Assembly: GCF_020819555.1 (NCBI RefSeq)
Contig: NZ_JAJHJB010000029.1
Location: forward strand, 1-64,000
Direction: 5' to 3'
DNA: 64,000 nt
Source of the DNA: Pelosinus baikalensis
GTDB taxonomy: Bacteria > Bacillota > Negativicutes > DSM-13327
Every line of letters starts with the position of its first letter. Positions within the stretch are counted from its first letter, which is position 1. Shown one piece after another: positions 42,399 through 51,012 of this stretch. The notes under the pieces are model-generated. The model saw only the letters and a program-made list of their open reading frames with translations. It did not search any database and had not been told where the DNA came from. The position numbers were made by a program, and so were the translations under genes.

Positions 42399-42442
42399 AA
42401 AAATAGCTAGAAACCTTTTCAATAAGGTTTCTAGCTATTTTA
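42399..42442. terminator. Convergent terminator between the YDTRY gene and the EI-fragment gene
   Basis: AAAATAGCTAGAAACCTT/AAGGTTTCTAGCTATTTT stem with a short TTCAAT-type loop. It serves both converging transcripts. Confidence 0.85.
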
Positions 42443-42490
42443 CTATAAGATGATTAACGATACTAAATTACGAATGGGATTCAAGGTAAT

Positions 42491-42901
42491 TTAGCTCCTT
42501 GTCATCTGCAACTGGCGCATTAAACGATTGCCAATTTCCTTAATATTTACTGCTCGCTGCCGCATATAATCATTCTCGAGAAGAACTAGCATCGAAACAA
42601 TTTCATTCACAGTATATTCCACTGCTGCTTCTGCACTGGCATGATTCTTATTGATGAAAGTCATAACAGAATCACTAAAGGATCGAGCACTCACTAATTC
42701 CTTATGAACAGCTAAAACTTCAGCCTGCCCTTCTTTATCTTTTTCATTTAACTGCTGCAAGCTGGTAATCTCTGCTTCCACTGCCTGCTGTGCCGCTAAA
42801 AAGCGGTTTTTTTCTTTTGCTTTTTGACTCATAATAATTCCTGAAGAAGCTGCAGGTTCTTCTCCTTTAGCTATGTTATTACTCTTCGCCAAACTTATCA
42901 T
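42491..42901 (-). CDS. Orphan PTS enzyme I N-terminal-domain fragment
   Basis: 136 aa resembling only the alpha-helical HPr-binding part of enzyme I (PEP-utilisers N domain): KGEEPAASSGII, the helical EVLAVHKELV segment and YMRQRAVNIKEIGNRLMRQL, which matches YLRERAADIRDVGRRLL. It ends before the phospho-histidine TSH domain and lacks the PEP-binding barrel. The ATG at 42901 overlaps the HPr gene by 23 bp; a TTG two codons earlier is also possible. It may bind the neighbouring HPr-like protein or be a domain relic. EI activity is excluded. Confidence 0.65.
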   Translation of the reverse strand: MISLAKSNNIAKGEEPAASSGIIMSQKAKEKNRFLAAQQAVEAEITSLQQLNEKDKEGQAEVLAVHKELVSARSFSDSVMTFINKNHASAEAAVEYTVNEIVSMLVLLENDYMRQRAVNIKEIGNRLMRQLQMTRS

Positions 42902-43142
42902 CCACAATTTTCTTCAAAGCAGCGCCTGCTTCAGCAGCATCGGGCCCATCAATTTTCACTGTGATTGTATCTCCTTTTTTTACACTTAATCCCATAAGAT
43001 TAATTAGACTTTTTCCATTAGCCTGCTTATTCTCTTTTATTATCGTAATACTGGATTTAAAGGTAGAACATTTTTGAGCAAAAATAGCTGCTGGTCTTGC
43101 GTGCAGCCCTGCCTTATTTTTAATTTGTAAAGTGAGTTCCAT
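42879..43142 (-). CDS. HPr-like phosphocarrier protein
   Basis: 87-aa HPr-fold protein with active-site His in NKAGLHARPAAIFAQ and the regulatory Ser region GKSLINLMGLSVKKGDTI. GAAGGGGGA precedes the ATG. It is encoded in a sugar-metabolic operon next to an EI fragment rather than with a complete ptsI, so it may be a dedicated carrier or a regulatory HPr (Crh/DhaM-like role) instead of the general HPr. It follows the transketolase genes after 34 bp. Confidence 0.85.
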   Translation of the reverse strand: MELTLQIKNKAGLHARPAAIFAQKCSTFKSSITIIKENKQANGKSLINLMGLSVKKGDTITVKIDGPDAAEAGAALKKIVDDKFGEE

Positions 43143-43176
43143 TACAATTCCCCCTTCTTTTCATAGGATCGTAAAT

Positions 43177-44112
43177 CTATGCTTTTCTAGCAATGACTTT
43201 CTTAACAGCTAATACCACATCATCCACAGTAAGCCCGTACTTTTTCAAAAGCTCTTTTGGAATACCTGATTCACCGAAGGTATCACGTACTCCAACACGT
43301 TCCATCGGTACAGGAAACTTCTCCACCAGCACTTCTGCTACTGCACTGGAGAGCCCCCCAATAATGCTGTGTTCTTCACAAGTAACAATAGCACCTGTTT
43401 GCTCTGCTGCTTTTACAATCGCGTCTTTATCAATTGGTTTTATTGTATGAATATTCAGTACTCTAACACTGAAACCTTCTGCTTGTAATTTTTCAGCAGC
43501 CTCTTTAGCAATATGAACCATTATTCCTGTTGCAACAATGGTTGCATCCGTTCCTTCCACTAAGCAAACAGCTTTGCCATGCTCAAACCTATATTCTTCT
43601 GTAAATAAATCAGGTACTGCCATACGTCCTAAACGAATATAAACAGGTCCATCATACTCAGCAGCGAATTGTATTGCTTGGCAGGTTTCAGTCCCATCAG
43701 CCGGTACTAACACCGTCATATTAGGAATACTGCGCATTAAAGAGATATCTTCAATCGACTGATGAGAAGCCCCATCCTCCCCCACTGTCAAACCAGCATG
43801 AGTGGCGGCAATTTTCACATTTAGTTTCGGGTAGCAAATCGAATTCCGTATTTGTTCGTAAGCACGTCCACTTGCAAACATAGCAAATGTAGAGATGAAA
43901 GGAATTTTTCCCGCTGCTGCCAAACCTGCAGCAACTCCCGCTAAATTCTGTTCTGCAATACCAACATTAAAAAATCGTTCAGGGTAACTTTTAGCAAATA
44001 CGCAGGTTTTCGTTGATTTGGATAAATCCGCATCCAACACTACAATATTAGAGCAAAGGCCACCCATTTTTTCTAATGCCTCACCATAGGCCTCTCGTGT
44101 AGCTTTTGCCAT
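43177..44112 (-). CDS. tktB: Transketolase, C-terminal (pyrimidine-binding) subunit
   Basis: 311 aa, the second half of a split transketolase (DXS-like). AEQNLAGVAAGLAAAGKIPF carries the catalytic Glu that activates TPP. FAMFASGRAYEQIRNSICYP, EDGASHQSIEDISLMRSIPN and the C-terminal MAVPDL...CEEHSIIGGLSSAV follow. It starts two bases after the stop of the N-terminal subunit, so the two are made together and form a heteromeric enzyme of the pentose phosphate pathway. Confidence 0.92.
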   Translation of the reverse strand: MAKATREAYGEALEKMGGLCSNIVVLDADLSKSTKTCVFAKSYPERFFNVGIAEQNLAGVAAGLAAAGKIPFISTFAMFASGRAYEQIRNSICYPKLNVKIAATHAGLTVGEDGASHQSIEDISLMRSIPNMTVLVPADGTETCQAIQFAAEYDGPVYIRLGRMAVPDLFTEEYRFEHGKAVCLVEGTDATIVATGIMVHIAKEAAEKLQAEGFSVRVLNIHTIKPIDKDAIVKAAEQTGAIVTCEEHSIIGGLSSAVAEVLVEKFPVPMERVGVRDTFGESGIPKELLKKYGLTVDDVVLAVKKVIARKA

Positions 44113-44114
44113 TT

Positions 44115-44945
44115 CTACAGCCCTCCCCTTGACAACTCAAATAAAAATTCTTCGCATTCGCTAATGGATGGAGCTTTCCCATGCCATTCTGCTGCATTCT
44201 CCATCTTTCTGATACATTTTCCCTTAATGGTAGTAGCAATAATTGCAGTCGGCTTATCAAGAACTTCTTTGGCACTTTGAACAGCACAATGGATTTCTTC
44301 GAGATCATGACCATCGATCTCAAGAACATTCCAGCCAAAAGCACGCCATTTTTCTGGAATAGGCAGAGGTGATAACACTTCAGAAATCAAACCGTCAATT
44401 TGAAGGCCATTAAAATCAATAAAAATGGTAAGATTATTCAATTTATAATGAGATGCAAACATTGCTGCTTCCCATATTTGTCCTTCTTCTAGTTCGCCGT
44501 CGCCCAACAATGCAAAAACGCGATAATCGCTGCCATCGATTTTACCAGCTAAAGCCATTCCAGCTGCAGCACTCAATCCTTGTCCCAAAGATCCTGTAGA
44601 CATATCCACGCCAGGAATTCCTTTCATATCAGGATGTCCCTGCAATCGACTATTTATCTTACGCAATGTTAATAATTCATCCGCAGAAAAGAACCCTCTT
44701 TCTGATAACGCAGCATATAATACGGGTGCGGCATGTCCTTTACTTAAAACAAATCGATCCCGCTTAGGGTTTTTACTATTTGAAGGATCAATATTCATTT
44801 CTTGAAAATATAGATAGGTCAGAATTTCAACTGCCGACAGGGAACCACCCGGATGACCGGATTGTGCTTGTGTAATCATACGAATAATATTTTTACGTAT
44901 ATTCAATGTTGTCTCAGTCAAACTATTAATTAATTCAATATTCAC
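44115..44945 (-). CDS. tktA: Transketolase, N-terminal (TPP-binding) subunit
   Basis: 276 aa. TPP/Mg-binding motif GDGELEEGQIWEAAMFASHY with FIDFNGLQIDG. GHPGGSLSAVEILTYLYFQE and SKGHAAPVLYAALSERG are standard transketolase segments. It uses a GTG start, the only reasonable one, with GGAGG 13 bases upstream. It operates with the C-terminal subunit and the transaldolase upstream (80 bp) in non-oxidative pentose phosphate metabolism. Confidence 0.92.
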   Translation of the reverse strand: MNIELINSLTETTLNIRKNIIRMITQAQSGHPGGSLSAVEILTYLYFQEMNIDPSNSKNPKRDRFVLSKGHAAPVLYAALSERGFFSADELLTLRKINSRLQGHPDMKGIPGVDMSTGSLGQGLSAAAGMALAGKIDGSDYRVFALLGDGELEEGQIWEAAMFASHYKLNNLTIFIDFNGLQIDGLISEVLSPLPIPEKWRAFGWNVLEIDGHDLEEIHCAVQSAKEVLDKPTAIIATTIKGKCIRKMENAAEWHGKAPSISECEEFLFELSRGGL

Positions 44946-45025
44946 TCTATTTGTGATACCTCCTGATTGTCATTAGATGAGACACGGCCAATTAAGGCCG
45001 TATTTCACCTTTCAACTTTTAATAT

Positions 45026-45673
45026 TTATTTATTTTTAACTTTTTCCCAATCTGCTAAGAATTTGCTGATACCGGCATCGGTTAAAGGATGCTTAGCCAT
45101 CTGTTCAATTACACTATAAGGCATAGTACCAATATGAGCACCTGCTAAGGCTGCTTGTGTAGCATGGCGGACGGTACGAATGCTCGCAGCAATAATTTCC
45201 GTCTTAAAACCATAGATTTTAAAAATAGTAGCAATTTCTTCAACCACTTTTAAACCATCTTCATTAATATCTTCTAAGCGTCCGATAAAAGGACTTACGT
45301 AGCTGGCACCTGCAGATGCAGCTAGCAAAGCTTGATTGGAAGAGAAGATCAACGTAACATTTGTTTTAATACCTTTTGCTGCCAATACCTTAACAGCTTT
45401 CAATCCTTCAATTGTCATAGGAATTTTAATAACAATATTAGGGTTTAATGCAGCTAAAGGCAATGCTTCTTCCACCATTTTGTCTGCTTCCAGGCTAATA
45501 ACCTCAGCACTAATAGGACCGTCAACGATCGCGCATATCTCTTGCACAACCTCTTGAAAATTACGTCCTTCTTTAGCTATCAAGGAAGGATTGGTAGTAA
45601 CTCCGCGAATAACTCCCAGATCATTTGCTTTAGCAATGTCACTAACATTTGCAGTATCAATAAATATTTTCAT
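45026..45673 (-). CDS. tal: Transaldolase (TalC/MipB family, transaldolase-type active site)
   Basis: 215-aa class I aldolase-fold enzyme transferring dihydroxyacetone units. Schiff-base Lys in NIVIKIPMT. The segment GASYVSPFIGRLEDIN carries Phe at the position that is Phe in transaldolases and Tyr in fructose-6-phosphate aldolase, so transaldolase activity is favoured. ATG at 45673 has GGGGAG upstream; the frame extends further but without a ribosome-binding site. First gene of the tal-tkt-HPr-EI fragment operon, divergent from the DeoR regulator. Confidence 0.9.
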   Translation of the reverse strand: MKIFIDTANVSDIAKANDLGVIRGVTTNPSLIAKEGRNFQEVVQEICAIVDGPISAEVISLEADKMVEEALPLAALNPNIVIKIPMTIEGLKAVKVLAAKGIKTNVTLIFSSNQALLAASAGASYVSPFIGRLEDINEDGLKVVEEIATIFKIYGFKTEIIAASIRTVRHATQAALAGAHIGTMPYSVIEQMAKHPLTDAGISKFLADWEKVKNK

Positions 45674-46066
45674 CAAAATCTCCCCTTTTACATATTTTTT
45701 TCCAATTTGAGTTAAGATACACATTATAATGATATTGTACAGCATTCTTAAATATCGTGAACCACAATATATTTAATAATGCAAGTTCTTACTTACATTT
45801 TATCACTAGACTTTACTTTGTCAACCATTTTATTATTTTTTATCTTATTTTTACTATCTTTTTTCTTGCTTTTTCTTTTTATTGTTTATTATTTTTTCTT
45901 TTAATGAATCTAGTATTGATTGTTTTCTTAGTTTTTGCTATGATAACTGTAATTGTAAATATACAACTTTTAGGGAATTTACTTAGCCGTAATCATTTGC
46001 CATACTATATTTTATATACTTTGCTTATAGAGTAAAAACGTGATAAGCGATCAACAAGGAGAAACT
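45674..46066. promoter_or_regulatory. Divergent control region of the transaldolase operon and the DeoR gene
   Basis: About 390 bp of extremely T-rich DNA on the plus strand with no believable gene. It must contain both promoters; no single clear operator was recognised. AAGGAG for the DeoR gene lies at 46056-46061. Confidence 0.45.
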
Positions 46067-46831
46067 ATGTTTTTAATTGAAAGAAGAAAAAAAATTCTCG
46101 AATTTCTCAGTAGCCATGGAAAAGCTACAGTGAAAGAACTGTCATCATTTTCGGGTGTTACAGAGGTCACTCTGCGCAATGACCTGAAAACGATGGAAGA
46201 AGAAGGTCTTATTAAGAGATTTCACGGTGGTGCTATTATCTCCGAACAAGTTGATCCAGAAAACTTTTTTTCGGTACGAGAGCAAAAGAATCCGAATCAA
46301 AAATCCGCCATTGCCAAAAAAGCAGCTGAATTGGTTACTAATGGTCAATGCATTCTTTTAGATGGAAGCTCTACCATACGTGAATTTGCTAAACTATTAA
46401 AAACTATGCCAGTACGTTTAACAGTAATTACGAATGGCATCTATACAGCTCTCGAATTGAGAGATAATCCTTTAATAACAGTGATTCTGCTTGGTGGAGT
46501 CATCCGAGTTGGCTCAACAGCTCTTGAGGGAACATTAGGAACCAACATCTTAAATCAACTTAAAATTGATATCATGTTCACTTCAGCCAGCGGTTTTACG
46601 ATAAAAGACGGGCTGATGGATTTCAATGTATATGAGGTAGATCTGAAAAAACGGATGGTTGAGTCTTCAGCCAAATTGGTTACTCTCATGGATTCCAGTA
46701 AATTCGACACTTCTTCTCTGGCTTCTTTTGCTGCTACTGATCAAATGGATACCCTTATCACCGACGACAGTGCACCAGCAGAAATAATTGCACAATTACG
46801 AAATATGAATATCAATGTTCTAATTGGCTAG
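46067..46831 (+). CDS. DeoR-family sugar-phosphate-responsive regulator
   Basis: 254 aa. The N-terminal HTH (ERRKKILEFLSSHGKATVKE, SGVTEVTLRNDLKTMEEEG) is followed by KRFHGGAI. The C-terminal DeoRC sugar-phosphate-binding domain has ILLDGSSTIREFAKLL, TVITNGIYTALEL and LGGVIRVGSTALEG. ATG at 46067 has AAGGAG six bases upstream. It is divergent from tal-tktA-tktB and likely represses that operon. It could also control the co-located dehydrogenase and rpiB genes. Confidence 0.88.
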   Translation: MFLIERRKKILEFLSSHGKATVKELSSFSGVTEVTLRNDLKTMEEEGLIKRFHGGAIISEQVDPENFFSVREQKNPNQKSAIAKKAAELVTNGQCILLDGSSTIREFAKLLKTMPVRLTVITNGIYTALELRDNPLITVILLGGVIRVGSTALEGTLGTNILNQLKIDIMFTSASGFTIKDGLMDFNVYEVDLKKRMVESSAKLVTLMDSSKFDTSSLASFAATDQMDTLITDDSAPAEIIAQLRNMNINVLIG

Positions 46832-46854
46832 GAAGGTCAATGAATAAGAAAAAC

Positions 46855-46985
46855 GCTACGCGTCCTTTAAAAAACCGATAAAGCGAAAAGGAACCACAAA
46901 GACGCAAAGGACGCAAAGGGTTTTTATTTATTTTTTCGTGCACTTCTTAGCGTGCCGTGTTAGCGGCATTGTGCCTTTGTGGTTC
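46855..46985. repeat. Dispersed intergenic repeat (family A, copy 3), full-length
   Basis: CTACGCGTCCTTTAAAAAA preamble, then GAACCACAAAGACGCAAAGG (46891) and after about 60 bp the inverted end TGTGCCTTTGTGGTTC (to 46985). It lies between the convergent DeoR and dehydrogenase genes. Confidence 0.8.
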
Positions 46986-47037
46986 ATAATATCTCACCTT
47001 TTTCGCACCTAAAAACTTATAATTTCTATGCTTATAA

Positions 47038-47079
47038 GAAAATCACTGTTTGCTCTTCATCAAGCAAACAGTGATTTTC
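47038..47079. terminator. Terminator after the zinc dehydrogenase gene
   Basis: GAAAATCACTGTTTGCT/AGCAAACAGTGATTTTC perfect 17-bp stem, T-rich on both strands, immediately after the stop codon. Confidence 0.85.
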
Positions 47080-47080
47080 T

Positions 47081-48121
47081 TTATACTTTTACGACAATTT
47101 TTAACCCTTCGCCTTTTTTCACCATACCGAATCCCTCAACCAGCCGTTCCATTGGCAAGACATTCGTAATGATTTTCTTCCCATCTACAATTTTCTTAGC
47201 CAATAACTGATAGGCTATCATATGCTGAGGTATGGTTGAAGCATAGGCTCCATAAACAGATATTTCTCTATAATGGACAAGATTCATATCTAAAGGATTT
47301 ATAGCATGATCTTTAGGCAAACCTGCAAATAAGCTAAGTCTTCCGCCTTTTTTAAGAACTTGCAGTCCTTGTGACTGGGCAATAGGAACTGAGCAAGCAG
47401 TAATTGCCACATCGACCCCCTTACCATTGGTAAGAGACATTACTTTTTGCATAAGATCTACACTTTTTGAATTAATAAGATAATCAGCTCCACATTTTCC
47501 CGCAAGTTCCAGCCGATCCTGTGCTACATCTGCAAGAATAATTTTTGCTGCCCCCTTTGCTTTAGCCAAGGCTACATGCATAGCACCAATTGCTCCTGCC
47601 CCAATGACCAAAACTTCATCACCAATGCCAATCTGCAAATGCTCTTGACCATTAATAACACAAGATAAAGGTTCTGTAAGAGTAGCATCCACTAGATCTG
47701 CAGTATCATCCAGCTTTATCACATTGCCTCGATTTACAGCTTGAGCAGGTATTTTTATATATTCAGCAAAGCCACCATCCAGAGAATAGCCAAACAATAA
47801 TACTTCTTCACAAAGATTGCTTTTGCCTTGCAAACAGTAATGACATTTCCCACAAGTCATTTGAGGAACTACTAACACCTTATCCCCAACCTGATAATCT
47901 TCCACTTCACTCCCGATATTTTCTATGATCCCGGTCAGCTCGTGACCTGTAATCCTTGGAGGAGTTACATTTGCCTGGCCAAAGTTATAAATCCTTACAT
48001 CAGTACCGCAAATTGCACAATATTTTACTCGGATAAGAATATCGCCTTTGTCGATATTAGGTACTTCTCGACTCTCAAATTTTACATTTTGCGGACCATA
48101 AAATACTGCTGCTTTCATCAT
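47081..48121 (-). CDS. Zinc-dependent medium-chain polyol/alcohol dehydrogenase
   Basis: 346 aa. Catalytic zinc ligands are in CAICGTDVRI and GHELTGIIE. The structural zinc loop is CGKCHYCLQGKSNLC. The Rossmann motif is VIGAGAIGAMHVALAKAKGA. Closest to sorbitol/xylitol/L-threonine-type dehydrogenases; the clustering with pentose-phosphate enzymes suggests a polyol or polyol phosphate substrate. ATG at 48121 (MMKAAVFYG) has GGGAG nine bases upstream; an ATG three codons earlier overlaps less well with that site. Confidence 0.88.
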   Translation of the reverse strand: MMKAAVFYGPQNVKFESREVPNIDKGDILIRVKYCAICGTDVRIYNFGQANVTPPRITGHELTGIIENIGSEVEDYQVGDKVLVVPQMTCGKCHYCLQGKSNLCEEVLLFGYSLDGGFAEYIKIPAQAVNRGNVIKLDDTADLVDATLTEPLSCVINGQEHLQIGIGDEVLVIGAGAIGAMHVALAKAKGAAKIILADVAQDRLELAGKCGADYLINSKSVDLMQKVMSLTNGKGVDVAITACSVPIAQSQGLQVLKKGGRLSLFAGLPKDHAINPLDMNLVHYREISVYGAYASTIPQHMIAYQLLAKKIVDGKKIITNVLPMERLVEGFGMVKKGEGLKIVVKV

Positions 48122-48604
48122 ACTAGACATCTCCCATCCTTGATTTTTCTTTTCACCGTTTTCAACTCATTGCATTTACCCATTGTAATAATCATATATC
48201 TTCTTCAATTATACAACTTTTCATTTTCTTTTTGTTTCTTTTTTTTCTACTTTTTACTCATTTTTACTATTTTTAATAAAGATTATTTTATTTTTCAATA
48301 TAAAATATAATCAATACCTATTGACGATTGTTTCTTTTTTTCATATAATGAACTCAAAAGCAAACAAATAATAAGTAATAGAAAGAAAAAGAAAATCTTA
48401 TAATCCATTAGAGTAAAATATTCCGCTAGATACCTTCCTCTTTTCAAAAAGAACTGAATACCTTTTCCAAAGGAAAAAACAAAGTGATATACACCTAATG
48501 ATTTAGATCACTTTCATAAATAAAGTCAAGAATTTCAATGAAAGGAGGCAGCTTTCTTAACAACAGTTTGAATAATAAGAAATAATTTATGAGGTGAAAA
48601 ACAA
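48122..48604. promoter_or_regulatory. Divergent region between the dehydrogenase and rpiB
   Basis: About 480 bp, AT-rich, no gene. It contains an interrupted palindrome AAAGTGAT...ATCACTTT (48481-48513), about 90 bp before rpiB, which could be an operator for a sugar-responsive regulator. GAGGTG for rpiB is at 48591-48596. Confidence 0.4.
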
Positions 48605-49057
48605 ATGAAAATTGCAATTGGCTGTGATAACGCCGCTTTTGAATTAAAAAATATCCTTAAAAAATATATGGAAGAGCTAGGACATGAAGTAATAGATTTC
48701 GGAATTCCTTCTGCAGATGATTCAACCTTTTATCCTAATATTGCTGAAACAGTTGCTGAAAGCGTTAAAAAGGGTGAATCTGCTAGAGGCATGCTGCTAT
48801 GTGGAACTGGTATCGGCATGTGCATTACTGCTAATAAAGTCCCTGGTATTTTTGCAGCCTTATGTCATGATACTTTTTCTGCTGAAAGATCCATTAAGAG
48901 CAACAATGCTCAAATTATTACAATGGGCGCCAGAGTTATCGGCCCTGAATTAGCTAAAGTAATCACCAAAACCTGGCTTGCTTCTGAATTCACGCCTGGA
49001 TCTTCAACGCCCAAAATTAATTTGGTAGCTGATATTGACAAGAAATATAGAGGCTAG
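48605..49057 (+). CDS. rpiB: RpiB/LacAB-family sugar-phosphate isomerase
   Basis: 150-aa isomerase interconverting ribose-5-P and ribulose-5-P, or a related sugar phosphate. GCDNAAFELKNILKKYM, the active-site Cys in LCGTGIGMCITANKVPG, the base His in LCHDTFSAERSI, and NNAQIITMGARVIGPEL are the family motifs. It is followed by a fructose-6-phosphate aldolase-like gene after 87 bp. Members with such context often act on allose-6-P or on unusual pentoses or hexoses, so pentose specificity is not certain. Confidence 0.9.
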   Translation: MKIAIGCDNAAFELKNILKKYMEELGHEVIDFGIPSADDSTFYPNIAETVAESVKKGESARGMLLCGTGIGMCITANKVPGIFAALCHDTFSAERSIKSNNAQIITMGARVIGPELAKVITKTWLASEFTPGSSTPKINLVADIDKKYRG

Positions 49058-49144
49058 TATCTTTATAGTGTTATAACGTTTCTAGCGAGGAGCATCAAAA
49101 GCTCCTCGTTAGTATTTTATATTATATTTCAGGAGGTATAGCTA

Positions 49145-49828
49145 ATGAAAATCTTACTGGATACTGCCGATATTGATTTTATAAGAAAGGCCAATGACAC
49201 CTATGTCATTGATGGTGTTACAACTAACCCCAGTATTTTAGCGAAACAAAAGATAGACTATGTAGATGTTTTACAAGAAATTCGTTCTATTTTAAGTGAT
49301 GAAAAAACATTGCATGCACAAGTCATCAATCAAGATGCCGAAAAAATTATCGAAGAGGCAGAGTTCTTACATAATACTTTTCGAGGAAATATTTATGTAA
49401 AAATTCCCGTTATTCCTGAAGGCTACAAAGCAATAAAATACCTTACGGAACGAAACATTAAAGTCACCGCTACAGCAGTGTTCACCCCCCAGCAGGCATT
49501 AATGGCGGCTAAAGCAGGAGCCAGTTATGTTGCTCCTTATGTAAATCGAATTGATAACATTTCTGGCAACGGAGTAAACGTAGTAGCCGATATTGTTACC
49601 ATCTTTCAAACGTATCATTTCCAGACCCAAGTTCTGGCAGCAAGCTTTAAAAATACGGAGCAAATTCAAAAAATTTGCTTAGCTGGAGCCCAGGCAGTGA
49701 CGGTCAATGAAGATGTCTTTAGTAAATTATTCTCCCACCCGCTGACAGATTGGAGTGTTAATACGTTCACGGAAGACTGGCAAAAAACTTATGGTCAAAA
49801 AATTATGAGTGATTTCTTATCTGACTAA
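49145..49828 (+). CDS. fsa: Fructose-6-phosphate aldolase-like protein (transaldolase superfamily)
   Basis: 227 aa. Schiff-base Lys in IYVKIPVIPEGY. GASYVAPYVNRIDNISGNGV has Tyr where transaldolases have Phe, and the PYVNRID wording equals that of E. coli FsaA/FsaB. It is therefore more likely an aldolase cleaving fructose-6-P (or a related ketose phosphate) to dihydroxyacetone and glyceraldehyde-3-P. In E. coli fsa genes neighbour PflD/YbiW-type glycyl-radical enzymes, and here such an enzyme is the next locus. AGGAGG precedes the ATG. Confidence 0.85.
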   Translation: MKILLDTADIDFIRKANDTYVIDGVTTNPSILAKQKIDYVDVLQEIRSILSDEKTLHAQVINQDAEKIIEEAEFLHNTFRGNIYVKIPVIPEGYKAIKYLTERNIKVTATAVFTPQQALMAAKAGASYVAPYVNRIDNISGNGVNVVADIVTIFQTYHFQTQVLAASFKNTEQIQKICLAGAQAVTVNEDVFSKLFSHPLTDWSVNTFTEDWQKTYGQKIMSDFLSD

Positions 49829-49833
49829 ACCGC

Positions 49834-49937
49834 TCTAAGACTCCCATCTTCTAGAAAGTGGGAGTCTTAGAGTGATTTAGTCCTAAGGATAAGTGCAACT
49901 AAGATTCAGTTGGAGTTAAAATTCCATCTGAATGAAA
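49834..49937. mobile_element. Possible solo IS200/IS605-type end
   Basis: TCTAAGACTCCCA/TGGGAGTCTTAGA hairpin (49834-49871) is followed by a second hairpin ATTCAG.TGGA...TCCA.CTGAAT (about 49912-49936). This two-hairpin layout resembles the 3' portion of IS605-family (TnpB-carrying) elements. No transposase or TnpB sequence remains. The first hairpin may alternatively terminate fsa. Confidence 0.4.
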
Positions 49938-49968
49938 TCTACTTTATAAAAAACTTCTATTCTATTTC

Positions 49969-49999
49969 CATAGAGCTTTAAAGCTCTATGGGTTTTTCT
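49969..49999 (+). terminator. Terminator with CATAGAGCTT stem
   Basis: CATAGAGCTTTAAAGCTCTATG followed by GGTTTTTC, a classical intrinsic terminator on the plus strand at the end of the rpiB-fsa region. Confidence 0.8.
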
Positions 50000-50094
50000 T
50001 TACACTAACAAGTTTCGGGCTGTTATACTACTCTGCTAAATGAACATCGCTAAAGATCAGACAATCTATGCGGTGTTCTTTTCATTCTATCTAG

Positions 50095-51012
50095 TTATTG
50101 AAGAATCGCTGCATTCAAGCCGAGTTCACATGCCATTTTTTTTACTTTTTCTAATAATGAGTAATTATTACAAATAATTTGCTGTATCGGATTTTCTATC
50201 CCTAATCTTGCATACTTGCCGCTTCCAAGATTATGGTATTCTAAAATATCCACTCTTTTCACGCTTGGTCCCAAACTTTTAATAAATACTATGCGTTGAT
50301 AGACATCATCCATATCATCATTAAATCCTGGTACAATGATCATTCTGATAATAATATCTTTATTCATTTTAGAAATGTGCTTTATATTACTTAAAATCAA
50401 TGTATTATCAACGGCTGTGCAAATTTTGTGAATTTCTCCTGCATATGCTTTAATATCATATAGCACCATATCCACATGTTCTACAATAACCTTCATTTTT
50501 TCCCAACAAAGATTCCCTGCTGTATCGAGTGCAATATGAATGCCTTGTGCATGGAGACGTTGGGCAACATCAACAATAAAATCACCCTGTAAGATTGAAT
50601 CGCCGCCAGAAAACGTCACTCCACCATTAGAAACGCTATAAAACTCTTTATCACGCATTAGTTTGTGTACCAATTCCTCTGATGATATCTCAAAACCAAT
50701 CTTTTCATATGCGTTCTGCGGACAGATCTCAGCGCATTCTGCTAAATTGCTGCACATTTGACGATCAATTCGGCATCCCTTTTCAGCAAATGTTATGGAA
50801 TGATTAGATGCAATTTCAACACAAGCGCCACAATGTATGCATTTATGTTCAAAATGCATATATTTTACGTCTGGAGTGAGCAACTCTGGATTTGAACACC
50901 ATTTGCATTTCAAATTGCATCCCATAAAAAATACTGTACTACGTATTCCTGGTCCATCCTTCGTTGAATAAAGCTGTATTGTTGAAATATATCCTTTTTT
51001 TTCATCACTCAT
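50095..51012 (-). CDS. Glycyl-radical enzyme activating enzyme (radical SAM)
   Basis: 305-aa activase. The SAM-cluster motif is CNLKCKWCSNPE. An inserted ferredoxin-like region has CIHCGACVE and CSNLAECAEICPQNA, as in activases of the dehydratase/PflC group. GGVTFSGGD is the SAM-binding GGE-like motif. The start overlaps the glycyl-radical enzyme stop in TGATG, so translation is coupled. It installs the glycyl radical on the enzyme encoded immediately upstream. Confidence 0.92.
   Translation of the reverse strand: MSDEKKGYISTIQLYSTKDGPGIRSTVFFMGCNLKCKWCSNPELLTPDVKYMHFEHKCIHCGACVEIASNHSITFAEKGCRIDRQMCSNLAECAEICPQNAYEKIGFEISSEELVHKLMRDKEFYSVSNGGVTFSGGDSILQGDFIVDVAQRLHAQGIHIALDTAGNLCWEKMKVIVEHVDMVLYDIKAYAGEIHKICTAVDNTLILSNIKHISKMNKDIIIRMIIVPGFNDDMDDVYQRIVFIKSLGPSVKRVDILEYHNLGSGKYARLGIENPIQQIICNNYSLLEKVKKMACELGLNAAILQ

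Noticed and set aside
42491..42901. Complete PTS enzyme I
   Set aside because: Only ~136 residues; TSH phosphorylation motif and PEP-binding domain are absent and a terminator follows.
45757..46035. Plus-strand frame of 92 codons, very hydrophobic
   Set aside because: It arises from T-rich intergenic DNA, has no ribosome-binding site and an amino-acid make-up dominated by Phe/Leu/Ile; most likely the divergent promoter region of the transaldolase and DeoR genes.
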